Assembly (NCBI RefSeq): GCF_002902755.1
Contig: NZ_PPRS01000018.1
Span: forward strand, 1 to 64,000
Source of the DNA: Mammaliicoccus lentus
GTDB lineage: Bacteria > Bacillota > Bacilli > Staphylococcales > Staphylococcaceae
Reading direction: 5' to 3'
Length of the DNA: 64,000 bases
The translations under genes were made by a program, and so were the position numbers. The notes under the pieces were generated by a model that did not search any database, was not told the DNA's origin, and worked only from the letters and a program-made list of their open reading frames with translations. This document shows, in pieces, positions 54,294 through 64,000 of the stretch (positions within the stretch are counted from its first letter, which is position 1; every line of letters begins with the position of its first letter).

Positions 54294-54900
54294 TAATAGA
54301 CACTCCAATCTCTTTAATAAAGGATTCTATGCTTTTGGACTTACTAAAGAACGCATGTTTATTGGTTATTAATTTTGCATTAATATCTCCTATAGACTCC
54401 TTTTCTTCTAATCCGTTAGATTTAAGGGTGGTACCTGTTTGGACTATATCTACTATAGCGTCTACCATATTAACGACTGCAGCTAATTCTACAGACCCGG
54501 ACAATGGTATGATGGATACATCTTGTCCTTTTTCTTTAAAATATGCTTTTGTTGTTTTAACGTATGTTGTAGCAATTTTTTTATATTCCGTTACTTCTGG
54601 TTTGCTTGCAACAGCAAAATGACAATATCCAAACGGTAAATCGACCAAGTTATTTACATTTAAGTTCTCTTTTTCATCTAAAATATCACTACCTGTAATA
54701 CCAATATCTGCAATACCTTGTTCTACGTACGTTGAAACATCTTGACCTTTTACTAAGATAAATCTAACGTCCTCACTTTGAATTTGTAATTTTCTCTCTC
54801 TATTATTTAATGCTTCTACCCATTTACTGTTTCCGTTTGAATCAATAAACTTTATGAAGTCTTTTAATAAACGACCTTTACTTAATGCAACTGTTAACAT
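54283..54900 (-). CDS. hisG: ATP phosphoribosyltransferase, short catalytic subunit HisG
   Basis: A 205-residue short-form HisG, lacking the C-terminal regulatory domain and so dependent on HisZ, which precedes it by nine bases. Opening LTVALSKGRLLKDFIKF; the PRPP loop is visible as VDIVQTGTTLKSNGL (about residue 153). It catalyses the first step of histidine synthesis. RBS AGGAGG. Confidence 0.95.
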   Translation of the reverse strand: MLTVALSKGRLLKDFIKFIDSNGNSKWVEALNNRERKLQIQSEDVRFILVKGQDVSTYVEQGIADIGITGSDILDEKENLNVNNLVDLPFGYCHFAVASKPEVTEYKKIATTYVKTTKAYFKEKGQDVSIIPLSGSVELAAVVNMVDAIVDIVQTGTTLKSNGLEEKESIGDINAKLITNKHAFFSKSKSIESFIKEIGVSINAI

Positions 54901-54909
54901 AAGAACCTC

Positions 54910-55740
54910 CTAATTTAATTGGATACCAAAGCCAAATCCTTCTAAAGTGCCATTATAATGACCGCCTGAAGCGATTGGATTTCCATTTTCGTTTTGATAA
55001 AGTTGAATAAAACTTCCCACGTAATAAGATTTTGGAGGCATTGTTGTAATATCTAAATGTACGTGTTGAACACCAGATTCTTTAAGTGCCTTTTTCCAAA
55101 ATTGTAGAGACTGATAAGTAGGGTGGTTAACATCAGCAAAAGTTGTTAGAAATTCTAATTGTTTATGTGTTGGTGTCTTTAAAAGTTTTACGACAGGATG
55201 TTCTTGTGTTAATAATTTTGATATTTTCGAAATGTTACGTTCGCTTATTGCCTGATACAATTCATCTGTATGTTCTTCTGAAGAAAGCAATAAATCGAAT
55301 AATTGATAATGACCGATTACAGCAAAATCAATATTTAAATCTAGTTTAGTATGAATAAAATCGTAGATATATTGATAACATTGAAGCATGTCTTGTCTAG
55401 TCGGGTTAAAAATTTCGATACCTAGGTTTGTGTGAATATGTTCATTCACTGCGATAGGTCCTGCATAAGTAACACGAGATGCTTTCAGTTGATATTCACG
55501 GCTATAATGTTGTATTTGATCTGTCCAATCATTTCTTAAACTATAGAATGAATCACCATTTTTCCAAATACTGCGTGTATCTAAACTATCTAAATCATCT
55601 TGTGTTAGTTGTTTCCATTGGAGTTTTTCAATAAAACTCATATCGATTACTTCGAAATTTCTTTCATTAAAATAGTTTAAAAAAGCTAATTCTTTCTCTT
55701 TGTTTGAAATAACATCTTCTTTATAACGTACATAATCCAT
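54910..55740 (-). CDS. hisZ: ATP phosphoribosyltransferase regulatory subunit HisZ
   Basis: A 276-residue HisRS-like paralogue that completes the short-form HisG enzyme. It lacks a full tRNA-synthetase catalytic set and anticodon domain; SRVTYAGPIAVNEH and GGHYNGTLEGFGFGIQ are visible. It heads the his operon, and a strong promoter lies 60 bp upstream. Shorter than many HisZ (about 320-390). Start ATG 55740 after GCGAGG. Confidence 0.85.
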   Translation of the reverse strand: MDYVRYKEDVISNKEKELAFLNYFNERNFEVIDMSFIEKLQWKQLTQDDLDSLDTRSIWKNGDSFYSLRNDWTDQIQHYSREYQLKASRVTYAGPIAVNEHIHTNLGIEIFNPTRQDMLQCYQYIYDFIHTKLDLNIDFAVIGHYQLFDLLLSSEEHTDELYQAISERNISKISKLLTQEHPVVKLLKTPTHKQLEFLTTFADVNHPTYQSLQFWKKALKESGVQHVHLDITTMPPKSYYVGSFIQLYQNENGNPIASGGHYNGTLEGFGFGIQLN

Positions 55741-55799
55741 ATTATTAACCTCGCTTTTACTCTCTACCAAACTAAAGTGTTTTTTAATTTATAGAGAAT

Positions 55800-55828
55800 A
55801 CTATAACACGGTTAATTTAACTTATCAA
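55800..55828 (-). promoter_or_regulatory. his operon promoter
   Basis: On the minus strand TTGATA (55828-55823), 17-bp spacer, TATAGT (55805-55800). The leader to hisZ is only about 55 nt, with no T-box visible, so regulation is probably at transcription or through feedback on HisG. Confidence 0.75.
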
Positions 55829-55867
55829 TTGAAAGTTCTGAAAATTTGTATAGTTTAAACAATTAAA

Positions 55868-55901
55868 AAAATAGTCCGGGTCAATTTTTATGTCCCGGAC
55901 T
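55868..55901 (-). terminator. Terminator of the MFS transporter gene
   Basis: AGTCCGGG (55873-55880) pairs with CCCGGACT (55894-55901); on the minus strand a T-run follows. A G+C-richer member of the dispersed hairpin family. Confidence 0.85.
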
Positions 55902-55915
55902 CTAATATAGAAATT

Positions 55916-57088
55916 TTATGATTGTGCTGTTTCAGTTGGTGTTTTATGAAATAGTAATAAAATGAACACGATAAATATAAATGAAGCAACCATTGTAAAG
56001 AAGACAGTACCATTTGATATTTCAATAATTGCGCCACCTAGCATCGGTCCGATAATACTACCAACACTAAACGACATAGCAATCATTAAATTCCCGGCAG
56101 GTAAGTTGTGTCGTGGTGTTAAGTCTGTCATAAAGCTGACACCTAAACCATAAAATGATCCAGTGAATAATCCGGCTGTAAGGAATAGAGCAATCATAAT
56201 AAATGGTGTCGTTGGTAAGAAGTCGCCCAATAGGAATATAACACTGCCTATTAAGGTTAACCCTGTTAATACTTTTTTACGTCCATGCAAATCACTGAAC
56301 ATACCAATTGGTACTTGGAATAATATTGCTCCAAGGCTAAATGCAGGTAATATTAATGTGATACTTGTTACATCTAAACCATTTCTTAAACCGTATACTG
56401 GGAAGTTACTGTGTAAACCAGCTTCAAATAACCCGTATAATAATGGAAACATAAATGCAATCCAAGAAGTTTTGATTACATCACCGAAGTTTTTCAATGT
56501 ATTAATCATGCTAATAGGGCGAACATTTGATGACGGAAATTCATTGTGTATTAATAAAACTAAAGAAATTGTAATAATGGATAGAATTGCAGATAAGATA
56601 AATGGTAATGTTTCTGAAACATCTACGAGCTTAGCCAGTAGAGGTCCGAGCATAAACCCAGCAGAAAAACTAAAACCATATACAGAAATGGTTCTACCTA
56701 ATTTTTCTTTAGGTGTGATATGAGTTAACCATGTTTGTGTACTGAAATGTAACATATTATCGCCAATACCTATTAAAAGTCTTAAAATAAACCAAATGGA
56801 TAAGGTTTTTAAAACAGGGAATAAGAGTAAGGATAATGCGACTATAGCGCCACCTATTAAAATTATATATTTAAATCCACTGCGACGTACAAGACCTTCA
56901 ATAAAGAATGAAGATAGAAATACACCAATATATAAAGATGTTGCATGTAATCCATTTAAAGAACTAGAGACACCGCTTCTTTCAAATATGACTGATATTA
57001 ATGGTAAAAGCATCCCTTGTGAGAAACCAGAAACAGCAACAATGATTGAGAGTATAATAAATAATTTTTTAAATGATGAATTTTTCAT
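55916..57088 (-). CDS. Major facilitator superfamily transporter
   Basis: A 390-residue protein with 12 predicted helices. The cytoplasmic loop motif DLHGRKKVLTG lies between helices 8 and 9, and YGFSFSAGFMLGPLLAK is near helix 5. It resembles drug- or sugar-efflux MFS proteins. Substrate unknown. Start ATG 57088 after GGGGGG; the 20 additional upstream codons are unsupported. Monocistronic, divergent from pncB. Confidence 0.82.
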   Translation of the reverse strand: MKNSSFKKLFIILSIIVAVSGFSQGMLLPLISVIFERSGVSSSLNGLHATSLYIGVFLSSFFIEGLVRRSGFKYIILIGGAIVALSLLLFPVLKTLSIWFILRLLIGIGDNMLHFSTQTWLTHITPKEKLGRTISVYGFSFSAGFMLGPLLAKLVDVSETLPFILSAILSIITISLVLLIHNEFPSSNVRPISMINTLKNFGDVIKTSWIAFMFPLLYGLFEAGLHSNFPVYGLRNGLDVTSITLILPAFSLGAILFQVPIGMFSDLHGRKKVLTGLTLIGSVIFLLGDFLPTTPFIMIALFLTAGLFTGSFYGLGVSFMTDLTPRHNLPAGNLMIAMSFSVGSIIGPMLGGAIIEISNGTVFFTMVASFIFIVFILLLFHKTPTETAQS

Positions 57089-57246
57089 TTCGTAGCCCCC
57101 CACGTATTTATTTGACATCTTTAGTATTTTATCACAGAGATAAATCACTTTATATGAAGAAATTAAAATAATTTCAAATTCTAAAATTAATTATCAAAAG
57201 TATGATAAAATAATATAAAATTACATAATCTGAGGAGTATCTAACA

Positions 57247-58719
57247 ATGTATATATATGAAGACGATAGTTTAATGTTACACACGGATTTATATCAAATA
57301 AATATGGGAGAGACTTATTGGGGCGATGGCATTCACGAACGTACAGCAGTATTTGATTTATACTTTAGAAGTATGCCTTTTAATAGTGGTTATGCTATTT
57401 TTAGTGGTTTAGAAAGAATAGTTCAATTTATTGAGAATCTTAAATTTACAGAAACTGATATTGAATACTTAAGAGAAGTAGGCTATAAAGATGATTATTT
57501 AGCTTATTTAAAAGAATTACGTTTTACTGGTAACATTCGTGCAATGAGAGAAGGAGAGCTTTGTTTTAATAATGAACCATTAATTAGAGTGGAGGCGCCT
57601 TTAATACAAGCGCAATTAATCGAAACAGCCTTATTAAATATAGTGAATTTCCAAACTTTAATTGCTACTAAAGCAAGTAGGATTAAGCAGGTAGTGCATG
57701 ATGAAATCGTTATGGAGTTTAGCACAAGACGCGCACAAGAGATGGATGCTGCAATTTGGGGAGCTAGAGCTGCTGTTATTGGTGGTTTTGATTCAACTAG
57801 TAATGTGAGAGCTGGTAAATTATTTGGTATTCCTATTTCTGGAACACATGCCCACTCAATGGTACAAACATATGATGATGAATATGTAGCATTTAAGAAA
57901 TACGCTCAAAGACATAAAAATTGCGTTTTCTTAGTAGATACATTCCATACACTAAAATCGGGTGTACCAAATGCTATTAAAGTGGCTAAAGAACTAGGCG
58001 ATAAAATAAACTTTATTGGAATTCGTTTAGATTCTGGAGACATCGCTTATTTATCTAAAGAAGCAAGAAGAATGTTAGACGAAGCTGGTTTTGAAGATGC
58101 TAAAATATTTGCGTCTAACGATTTAGATGAAGAAACAATTACAAGCTTGAAAGCGCAAGGTGCAAAAGTAACTGCTTGGGGTGTTGGCACAAAATTAATC
58201 ACAGCTTATGATCAACCAGCTCTTGGTGCTGTTTATAAATTAGTAGCTATTGAAGATGAGAATGGTGAATTATCAGACAGAATTAAAATTTCAAATAATG
58301 CTGAAAAAGTTACAACTCCTGGTAAGAAAAATGTTTATAGAATTATAAATACGAAAACAAATAAATCTGAAGGTGACTATATTACTTTAGAAGAAGAAGA
58401 TCCGAATAAAGAAGAAAAATTAAAAATGTTCCATCCAGTTCATACTTATAAAATGAAATATATTAAAAACTTTAAAGCAATCGATTTACACCATGATATT
58501 TTTAAAGATGGAGAACTAGTCTATAAATTACCTGAAATTGAAGAAATTAAGGAATTTGCATTCAATAATCTAGAAATATTATGGGAAGAAAATAAGCGTT
58601 ACTTGAACCCTGAAGAGTATCCAGTGGACTTAAGTAAAACTTGTTGGGATAATAAGAATAAGAAAATCTTTGAAGTTGCTGAAAGAGTAGCAGACGATAT
58701 AAAGGAAGTGGATGAATGA
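57247..58719 (+). CDS. pncB: Nicotinate phosphoribosyltransferase
   Basis: A 490-residue enzyme turning nicotinate and PRPP into nicotinate mononucleotide. Characteristic stretches: [15 protein letters not shown] near the start, [13 protein letters not shown] (about residue 160), [14 protein letters not shown] with the catalytic His, and [12 protein letters not shown]. The last codon overlaps nadE, so the NAD-salvage pair is coupled. RBS GAGGAG. Confidence 0.95.
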   Translation: MYIYEDDSLMLHTDLYQINMGETYWGDGIHERTAVFDLYFRSMPFNSGYAIFSGLERIVQFIENLKFTETDIEYLREVGYKDDYLAYLKELRFTGNIRAMREGELCFNNEPLIRVEAPLIQAQLIETALLNIVNFQTLIATKASRIKQVVHDEIVMEFSTRRAQEMDAAIWGARAAVIGGFDSTSNVRAGKLFGIPISGTHAHSMVQTYDDEYVAFKKYAQRHKNCVFLVDTFHTLKSGVPNAIKVAKELGDKINFIGIRLDSGDIAYLSKEARRMLDEAGFEDAKIFASNDLDEETITSLKAQGAKVTAWGVGTKLITAYDQPALGAVYKLVAIEDENGELSDRIKISNNAEKVTTPGKKNVYRIINTKTNKSEGDYITLEEEDPNKEEKLKMFHPVHTYKMKYIKNFKAIDLHHDIFKDGELVYKLPEIEEIKEFAFNNLEILWEENKRYLNPEEYPVDLSKTCWDNKNKKIFEVAERVADDIKEVDE

Positions 58720-59540
58720 TGAGAGATTTACAATCAATCATAATTAAAGAAATGAACGTAAAACCGACGATAGATCCAGAACAAGAATTTATAGAAATTA
58801 AAAACTTTTTAAAGTCATATATAAAAGCGCATAGCTTTATTAAATCACTTGTTTTAGGTATTTCTGGTGGACAAGATTCTACATTGCTTGGGAAAATTGC
58901 ACAAATTACAGTAGATGAATTAAATGAAGAAGAAGGCGCTGAGTACGAATTTATAGCTGTAAGACTACCATACGGTGAACAATTTGATGAACAAGATACG
59001 CAAGATGCGTTAGATTTTATTAACCCGACGAAACGTGTAACAGTTAATATTAAACCTGCAGTGACAGCAAGCATTAAAAGCTTAAATGAAGCGGGCGTTG
59101 AATTGACGGATTTCCAAAAAGGAAATGAAAAAGCAAGAGAACGTATGAAAGTACAGTATTCAATTGCATCTGCAAACAGTGGTTTAGTATTAGGTACTGA
59201 CCACGGGGCTGAAAACATTACAGGTTTCTTTACTAAATTTGGCGATGGTGCGTGTGATGTAGCTCCATTATTTGGTTTGAACAAAAGGCAAGGTAAAGCA
59301 ATTTTAAAATATTTAGGTGGACCAGATCATCTTATTAATAAAATACCAACTGCTGATTTAGAAGAAGACAAACCAGCTTTACCAGACGAAGTAGCACTCG
59401 GTGTAACATACGATGCGATAGATGATTTCTTAGAAGGTAAGAAAATTGATGAAAAAGATCAAGAAATCATTCAAAATCATTATGTAAGAAACGCTCATAA
59501 AAGAGAAATGCCTTATACTAGATACACTTGGCCAAAATAA
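58716..59540 (+). CDS. nadE: Ammonia-dependent NAD+ synthetase
   Basis: A 274-residue N-type ATP pyrophosphatase. P-loop [14 protein letters not shown] (about residue 47), [20 protein letters not shown] in the middle and [14 protein letters not shown] at the end. No glutaminase domain, so it uses ammonia. It overlaps pncB by four bases and completes the conversion of nicotinate adenine dinucleotide to NAD. Confidence 0.96.
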   Translation: MMRDLQSIIIKEMNVKPTIDPEQEFIEIKNFLKSYIKAHSFIKSLVLGISGGQDSTLLGKIAQITVDELNEEEGAEYEFIAVRLPYGEQFDEQDTQDALDFINPTKRVTVNIKPAVTASIKSLNEAGVELTDFQKGNEKARERMKVQYSIASANSGLVLGTDHGAENITGFFTKFGDGACDVAPLFGLNKRQGKAILKYLGGPDHLINKIPTADLEEDKPALPDEVALGVTYDAIDDFLEGKKIDEKDQEIIQNHYVRNAHKREMPYTRYTWPK

Positions 59541-59604
59541 AGCGTGACTTTTGTTAATTACGTTGATAAAATGATTCCAGTATTTTGAAAAATGGAGGGT
59601 TTAA

Positions 59605-60174
59605 ATGTCAGCTATATTAGATAATCCATGGTTGATGGTACTATCAATATTTATTATTAATATTATTTATGTATCATGCTTAACTATGAGAACCATTTTG
59701 ACATTAAAGGGATATCGATATGTAGCTGCTGCAGTAAGTGTACTAGAGGTAGTTGTTTATGTTATTGGATTAGGTTTAGTAATTAATAGTTTAGATCAAA
59801 TTCAAAACATTTTAGCTTATGCGTTAGGATTTGCAGCGGGTATTATTGTTGGTATGAAGATTGAAGAAAAAATAGCTTTAGGATATATTGTAGTTAACGT
59901 TACAACTGCAGAATATGAAACAGATTTACCGAGAAAGTTAAGAGATTTAGGATATGGTGTAACGCATTACGTTGCCAAAGGAAGAGACGGCGATCGATTA
60001 GTAATGCAAATATTAACACCAAGAAGATTTGAATTAAAACTGATGGACACAATTAAACAGTTAGATTCAAAAGCTTTCGTAATAGCATACGAACCTAAAA
60101 ATATTCATGGTGGCTTCTGGGTTAAAGGCGTACGAAGTAAAAAATTAAAGGCGTATGATACAGATGAAGTTTAA
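59605..60174 (+). CDS. UPF0316 (DUF2179/DUF5698) membrane protein, YebE-like
   Basis: A 189-residue protein with three N-terminal helices (residues 8-85) and a cytoplasmic DUF2179 domain (about 95-180: [27 protein letters not shown]) shared with YitT-type proteins. Possibly ligand-sensing; no known function. RBS GGAGGG. The next gene begins within its last 20 bases, as yebE-yebG do in Bacillus. Confidence 0.85.
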   Translation: MSAILDNPWLMVLSIFIINIIYVSCLTMRTILTLKGYRYVAAAVSVLEVVVYVIGLGLVINSLDQIQNILAYALGFAAGIIVGMKIEEKIALGYIVVNVTTAEYETDLPRKLRDLGYGVTHYVAKGRDGDRLVMQILTPRRFELKLMDTIKQLDSKAFVIAYEPKNIHGGFWVKGVRSKKLKAYDTDEV

Positions 60175-60340
60175 AGTAGAAGACAATGAAACAATCGAAA
60201 TGTGCCTTAAACGTATGAGAGAACAAGGATACACACCTGTAAAAAGATTCGAAAAACCTGTATTTATAGAAAATAAAGAGGGCGAATATGAAGTGCTAAA
60301 ACAAGAAATCCAATTTGTCGGTAAAAAAATAAAAGATTAA
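60164..60340 (+). CDS. NETI motif-containing protein (YebG-like)
   Basis: A 58-residue protein beginning [18 protein letters not shown] with the defining NETI motif, then [13 protein letters not shown]. Start at 60164 or the ATG three codons earlier (60155); family members begin MKF, so the later one is preferred. It overlaps the UPF0316 gene and ends before a terminator. Function unknown. Confidence 0.85.
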   Translation: MKFKVEDNETIEMCLKRMREQGYTPVKRFEKPVFIENKEGEYEVLKQEIQFVGKKIKD

Positions 60341-60369
60341 TTAAAACTTAGGTTTAAATTGAGCATTAT

Positions 60370-60420
60370 ACTCCTATCAAAGTAGATACTTAAAAAGTAA
60401 AACTTTGATAGGAGTTTTTT
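60370..60420 (+). terminator. Terminator after the NETI protein gene
   Basis: ACTCCTATCAAAGT (60370-60383) pairs with ACTTTGATAGGAGT (60402-60415), then T5. Confidence 0.9.
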
Positions 60421-60505
60421 ATGTTTTTATCGTATTTAGCTTTTAATTTTGATAAGCACTGTTACAATGTATAATGTATTTAAAAATATATTTCTTGCAC
60501 TAATT

Positions 60506-60564
60506 CACGAACTATATTTATATTTTTATAAATAATGTACGTATTGTGTGATGTTTGTTATACT
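60506..60564 (+). promoter_or_regulatory. purB promoter and possible PurR boxes
   Basis: An extended -10 TGTTATACT (60556-60564) has no good -35. CACGAACTAT (60506-60515) and AATGTACGT (60534-60542) are loosely inverted and resemble degenerate PurBox arms, as expected of a purine gene, but the match is weak. Confidence 0.35.
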
Positions 60565-60598
60565 GTAAGTGACTAATATATGATAGGAGAATTTATCA

Positions 60599-61894
60599 AT
60601 GATTGAACGTTATTCTAGAGAAGAAATGACTAATATTTGGTCTGAACAAAATCGTTTTGAGGCTTGGTTAGAAGTAGAAATACTTGCTTGTGAAGCATGG
60701 AGCAAGCTCGGACATATTCCAGAAGAAGATGTAAAGTTAATTAGAGAAAATGCTAAAGTCGATGTAGACCGAGCAAAAGAGATCGAACAAGAAACAAGAC
60801 ATGATGTTGTAGCATTTACACGACAAGTTTCAGAAACATTAGGAGAAGAACGTAAGTGGGTACATTACGGTTTAACTTCAACTGACGTAGTAGATACGGC
60901 ATTAAGTTATGTTGTTAAACAGGCAAATGAAATCATTGAAAAAGATTTAGAAAGATTTTTAGAAGTTTTAAAAAATAAAGCTATTGAACATAAAACAACT
61001 TTAATGATGGGTAGAACACATGGTGTACATGCAGAACCAACTACATTTGGTATCAAAATGGCATTATGGTATACGGAAATGAAACGTAACTTAGAAAGAT
61101 TTAAACGTGTACGTGAAGAAATTGAAGTTGGTAAAATGAGTGGAGCTGTTGGTACATTCGCTAACATCCCGCCTGAAATCGAAGAACATGTATGTAAAGA
61201 ACTTGGGTTAGATTGTGCACCGGTTTCAACTCAAACATTACAACGTGATCGACACGCTTACTACATTGCGACATTAGGCTTAATCGCAACTTCTATAGAA
61301 AAATTCGCTGTTGAAGTTCGTGGATTACAAAAAACTGAAACAAGAGAAGTTGAAGAAGCATTTGCAAAAGGACAAAAAGGGTCATCAGCTATGCCTCATA
61401 AACGTAATCCAATTGGATCAGAAAACGTTACTGGTTTAGCACGAGTTATTCGTGGTTATATCACTACCGCTTATGAAAACGTTCCTTTATGGCATGAAAG
61501 AGATATTTCACATTCTTCAGCAGAGCGTATTATGTTACCAGATGTAACAATAGCTTTAGATTACGCTTTAAATAGATTTACAAATATTATAGATAGATTA
61601 ACAGTATATCCTGAAAATATGAAAAAAAATATAGACAAAACATTTGGCCTTATATACTCTCAACGTGTTATGCTAACATTAATCAATAAAGGTATGGTTA
61701 GAGAAGAAGCTTATGATATCGTTCAACCAAAAGCGATGGAATCTTGGGAAACTCAAACACCATTTAGAACATTAGTTGAACAAGACAGTAGAATTACTGA
61801 ATTATTGGACGCTAAAGAATTAGATGAATGCTTCGATGAAAATCATCATTTAAACCAAGTAGATACAATATTCAAGAGAGCTGGAATCGAATAA
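60599..61894 (+). CDS. purB: Adenylosuccinate lyase
   Basis: A 431-residue fumarase/aspartase-superfamily enzyme acting in purine synthesis: SAICAR to AICAR and adenylosuccinate to AMP. The signature [14 protein letters not shown] (about residue 262) and [24 protein letters not shown] are intact. It is transcribed alone here, outside a pur operon, as usual in staphylococci. RBS ATAGGAG. Confidence 0.97.
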   Translation: MIERYSREEMTNIWSEQNRFEAWLEVEILACEAWSKLGHIPEEDVKLIRENAKVDVDRAKEIEQETRHDVVAFTRQVSETLGEERKWVHYGLTSTDVVDTALSYVVKQANEIIEKDLERFLEVLKNKAIEHKTTLMMGRTHGVHAEPTTFGIKMALWYTEMKRNLERFKRVREEIEVGKMSGAVGTFANIPPEIEEHVCKELGLDCAPVSTQTLQRDRHAYYIATLGLIATSIEKFAVEVRGLQKTETREVEEAFAKGQKGSSAMPHKRNPIGSENVTGLARVIRGYITTAYENVPLWHERDISHSSAERIMLPDVTIALDYALNRFTNIIDRLTVYPENMKKNIDKTFGLIYSQRVMLTLINKGMVREEAYDIVQPKAMESWETQTPFRTLVEQDSRITELLDAKELDECFDENHHLNQVDTIFKRAGIE

Positions 61895-61970
61895 AATAGT
61901 TTATGCTGTACTTTAATAGAGTAATGCATTAAAATGCAATTAATGAACTTATTAAACAGGGGTTGATTTT

Positions 61971-62273
61971 TTGCAAATTGAAAAATTACGAGGTCAAGCA
62001 CTAAACGAACTATTTGATGCTATTTTAACGCTCGAAACTAGAGAAGAATGTTATCAATTTTTTGATGACTTATGTACAGTTAATGAAATACAATCATTAT
62101 CTCAACGACTTCAAGTTGCTAAGATGATTAAACAAGGCAACACATATGCACATATTGAAAAAGAATCAGGTGCATCGACAGCTACTATTTCACGTGTTAA
62201 ACGTTCTTTGCAATGGGGCAATGATGCTTACACGATGATTTTAGAAAGAATGAACATAGAATTCGAAAAATAG
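61971..62273 (+). CDS. YerC/TrpR-family DNA-binding protein
   Basis: A 100-residue all-helical protein with a TrpR-like helix-turn-helix (SLSQRLQVAKMIKQGNTYAHIEKESGASTATISRVKRSL, about residues 40-78). In Bacillus yerC lies just upstream of pcrB-pcrA, as here. TTG start after AGGGG. Related proteins bind DNA in histidine or nucleotide metabolism contexts; the target is unknown. Confidence 0.82.
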   Translation: MQIEKLRGQALNELFDAILTLETREECYQFFDDLCTVNEIQSLSQRLQVAKMIKQGNTYAHIEKESGASTATISRVKRSLQWGNDAYTMILERMNIEFEK

Positions 62274-62312
62274 ATAATAGAGTCTGAGATACATATCTCT
62301 CACTCAAAATAC

Positions 62313-62345
62313 AGGCTGAGACATTTAATTATGTCTCAGCCTTAT
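62313..62345 (+). terminator. Terminator after the YerC-like gene
   Basis: AGGCTGAGACAT (62313-62324) pairs with ATGTCTCAGCCT (62331-62342). A related imperfect copy (agtctgagatac...tctct) lies directly upstream at 62281-62300. Confidence 0.85.
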
Positions 62346-62421
62346 TCATTATATTTAATTTTGATAAATTATATGAAAAGCTATATAATTATTAAACTAG
62401 GTTAATTAGGGAGCGTTTATA

Positions 62422-63135
62422 ATGAAGAAGTTATTTACAGCACTTGCTGTTGCTACACTTTTATTAAGTGCATGTGGTATACAGCAAAATACAGAAGATA
62501 ATCAGTCAGAAGAGAATAAGTCTAACAATGAATCGAAACAAAATGAAAACAACAAGCAAAAAGAAAATGAAAAACAAGATGAAAAAGATAAACATAAAGT
62601 TACTAAGAAAAATGGTGTAACTTATGTTGACGGTCATGTTTTTGTAAATAAAAAAATTGATTTACCTAAAGATTATGCGCCTGGTGAAAATGCTACTGCA
62701 AGAAATCAATTGAACAAATTAATTCAAGATGCAAGAAATCAAGATTTAGATTTAGTGTTTAGAAGTGGTTATCGTTCTTATGAGAGCCAAGAACAGTTAT
62801 ATAAAGATTATGTAGCAAGAGATGGAGAAGAAGCTGCAAACCAGTATAGCGCAACACCTGGTAACTCAGAACATCAAACAGGTCTCGCTTTTGACGTAGG
62901 TTCTGATACAGCTACAGATGATTTTAGATCTTCTTTCGGTGATACTGATGAAGGTAAATGGATGGAAAAACATGCACATGAATATGGGTTTATTATTAGA
63001 TATTTAGAAGGTAAAGAAGATATTACCGGATATCAATATGAACCATGGCACTTAAGATATGTTGGAAAAGATTTAGCACAGAAGATTCATCAAAAAAATG
63101 TAACATTAGAAGAGTATTTTGATTATGGATATTAA
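62422..63135 (+). CDS. M15 family D-Ala-D-Ala carboxypeptidase lipoprotein (VanY-like)
   Basis: A 237-residue lipoprotein: lipobox LSAC (Cys18), a low-complexity Asn/Lys/Glu linker (residues 22-60), then the M15B zinc peptidase domain. Metal and catalytic motifs: NSEHQTGLAFDVGS (HxxxxxxD, about residue 153) and EPWHLRYVG (catalytic Glu and zinc His). It should trim the terminal D-Ala of peptidoglycan peptides outside the membrane. RBS GGGAGCG. Confidence 0.88.
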   Translation: MKKLFTALAVATLLLSACGIQQNTEDNQSEENKSNNESKQNENNKQKENEKQDEKDKHKVTKKNGVTYVDGHVFVNKKIDLPKDYAPGENATARNQLNKLIQDARNQDLDLVFRSGYRSYESQEQLYKDYVARDGEEAANQYSATPGNSEHQTGLAFDVGSDTATDDFRSSFGDTDEGKWMEKHAHEYGFIIRYLEGKEDITGYQYEPWHLRYVGKDLAQKIHQKNVTLEEYFDYGY

Positions 63136-63158
63136 TTTTATTAAATGCTAAAAACAAT

Positions 63159-63205
63159 AAGCGAATTTTTACGATTATGAGGAGCGTATTATTCGCTTCT
63201 TTTTT
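63159..63205 (+). terminator. Terminator after the M15 peptidase gene
   Basis: AAGCGAAT (63159-63166) pairs with ATTCGCTT (63191-63198), followed by CTTTTTTG. The loop is long, so it is of moderate quality. Confidence 0.6.
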
Positions 63206-63286
63206 GTTTGAAATCGTCTATTTCATTTCGGAATTCAATCACAAAAATGCTATAATTAATCTTATGATAATTAAAGGAGATTGAGT

Positions 63287-63970
63287 ATGTACGATATTAA
63301 ATTGTGGCGACATGTGTTTAAATTAGATCCTGCTAAATCCATAACAGACGATGATTTAATGAAAGTTTGTGAATCAGGAACAGATGCCATCATAATTGGT
63401 GGTACAGATAACGTGACAGAAGACAATATACTGAATTTGATGAGTCGTGTTAGACGTTATCCTTTACCTTGTGCATTAGAAATTTCGAATATTGAAAGTG
63501 TTGTACCAGGGTTCGATTTCTACTTTGTTCCAAGTGTCTTAAACAGTGATGAAGTTAAATATCATAACGGTATTTTACATGAAGCGGTGAAAGAATATGG
63601 ATACATGATGGATTTCGATGAAATATTTTTAGAAGGTTACGTTGTTATGAATGAAGAAAGTAAGGTAGCAAAGTTAACTAAAGCTAATACTCAATTGGAT
63701 GTTGAGGATTTAATAAGTTATGCACGTATGGTCGATAAATTATATCATTTACCAATTTTTTATTTAGAATATAGTGGTAAGTATGGCAACGTAGAAGAAG
63801 TAAAAGCTATTAAAGAACATTTAGAGCAAGCACAACTTTTCTACGGTGGCGGTATCAATGATTTGAATAGTGCTCAAGAAATGGCAGAGTACGCAGATAC
63901 AATAGTAGTTGGTAACATCATATATGATAATTTAAAAAAAGCTTTACAAACTGTAAAAGTAAAACAATAA
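63287..63970 (+). CDS. pcrB: Heptaprenylglyceryl phosphate synthase PcrB
   Basis: A 227-residue TIM-barrel prenyltransferase of the GGGP/PcrB family: [11 protein letters not shown] near residue 38, [11 protein letters not shown] near 160 and [17 protein letters not shown] near 185 bind glycerol 1-phosphate. It makes heptaprenylglyceryl phosphate, an archaeal-type ether lipid precursor in Firmicutes. Start at ATG 63287 after AAAGGAG; the longer frame starts at a TTG two codons earlier. Confidence 0.94.
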   Translation: MYDIKLWRHVFKLDPAKSITDDDLMKVCESGTDAIIIGGTDNVTEDNILNLMSRVRRYPLPCALEISNIESVVPGFDFYFVPSVLNSDEVKYHNGILHEAVKEYGYMMDFDEIFLEGYVVMNEESKVAKLTKANTQLDVEDLISYARMVDKLYHLPIFYLEYSGKYGNVEEVKAIKEHLEQAQLFYGGGINDLNSAQEMAEYADTIVVGNIIYDNLKKALQTVKVKQ

Positions 63971-63982
63971 AGGAAGGTTTTT

Positions 63983-64000
63983 ATGAACGCATTGTTAGAT
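63983..64000 (+). CDS. pcrA: Start of DNA helicase PcrA (truncated by window end)
   Basis: Only six codons (MNALLD) are present, after a good AAGGAAGG 12 bp behind pcrB. The sequence start and the pcrB-pcrA order shared by Firmicutes identify the UvrD-type helicase. The rest lies outside the window. Confidence 0.8.

Noticed and set aside
54406..54424. 16-base match (ctaatccgttagattt) between hisG and the 43.7 kb terminator
   Set aside because: It lies within normal hisG coding sequence without a stem; a shared AT-rich 16-mer is expected by chance in 64 kb.
56163..56723. 186-residue plus-strand open frame inside the MFS gene
   Set aside because: Antisense shadow of a membrane protein gene with clear codon pattern on the other strand.
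58562..59284. 240-residue minus-strand open frame across pncB and nadE
   Set aside because: It lies antisense to two strongly identified genes, with no RBS and no recognisable domain.

Overview
The window is low-GC (roughly one third G+C) chromosomal DNA from a staphylococcus or close relative. The best markers are a complete agr quorum-sensing locus with a delta-haemolysin gene (33955-37104), a PSM-exporter-like pmt cluster (15891-20138), groESL with HrcA and CtsR sites, mroQ, an sdrH-like surface protein gene, and a bacterial nitric oxide synthase gene next to pheA. The AgrD peptide carries a Cys-Thr-Ala-Phe-Leu core. From memory only, this resembles the autoinducer of the sciuri group (Mammaliicoccus, perhaps M. 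vitulinus); I could not check it. No tRNA, rRNA, CRISPR array, prophage or intact insertion sequence was seen.

Layout. 1-4528: sulfur-uptake pair (YeeE/TsuA and TusA-like), then scrR-scrB for sucrose use. 4669-8417: sdrH-like gene, M3 peptidase and mroQ. 8506-10612: CtsR/HrcA-controlled groES-groEL. 10654-15830: GNAT, ogt, orphan NlpA lipoprotein, an RsgA paralogue with a possible leader peptide, a small membrane protein and an aminotransferase. 15891-20455: pmtR-pmtA-two membrane proteins-pmtC-pmtD. 20506-25471: M20 amidohydrolase and gntR-gntK-gntP with a GntR operator and two cre-like sites. 25472-26188 has no obvious protein gene but holds a strong small-RNA candidate and a composite repeat. 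26189-33893: thioredoxin-like protein, S66 peptidase, DUF1700/DUF4097 pair, C45 acyltransferase-like protein, BASS transporter, small proteins and an LPDTG wall-anchored protein.

33955-37104 is agr. agrB-agrD-agrC-agrA read leftwards from P2. P3 reads rightwards into a very short RNAIII-like transcript encoding delta-haemolysin. 37172-46790: lactonase, nitrilase-family amidase, FetAB-like ABC transporter, an aldehyde dehydrogenase broken by a frameshift in an A8 tract, an oxidoreductase, ppaC, a nicotinamidase-like gene and a beta-helix protein. 46866-55740 is a leftward run hisZGDCBHAF-IE followed by nos and pheA. 55916-64000: MFS transporter, pncB-nadE, UPF0316 and NETI proteins, purB, a YerC-like regulator, an M15 lipoprotein peptidase, pcrB and the first codons of pcrA.

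How the genes connect. The agr genes, mroQ, hld and the pmt exporter are parts of one known circuit: signal maturation, sensing, toxin production and amphipathic-peptide export. pncB, nadE and the nicotinamidase-like protein form an NAD salvage route. scr and gnt are regulated sugar and gluconate operons. The observations most worth a second look are the roughly 190-nt RNAIII, the UUCCCGG-loop small RNA after gntP, the extra pmt membrane gene, the homopolymer-frameshifted aldehyde dehydrogenase, the possible leader-peptide attenuator before the RsgA paralogue, and the inverted-repeat structure near 32.4 kb. Start codons were moved downstream of the longest open frame wherever a ribosome binding site clearly pointed to a later start.
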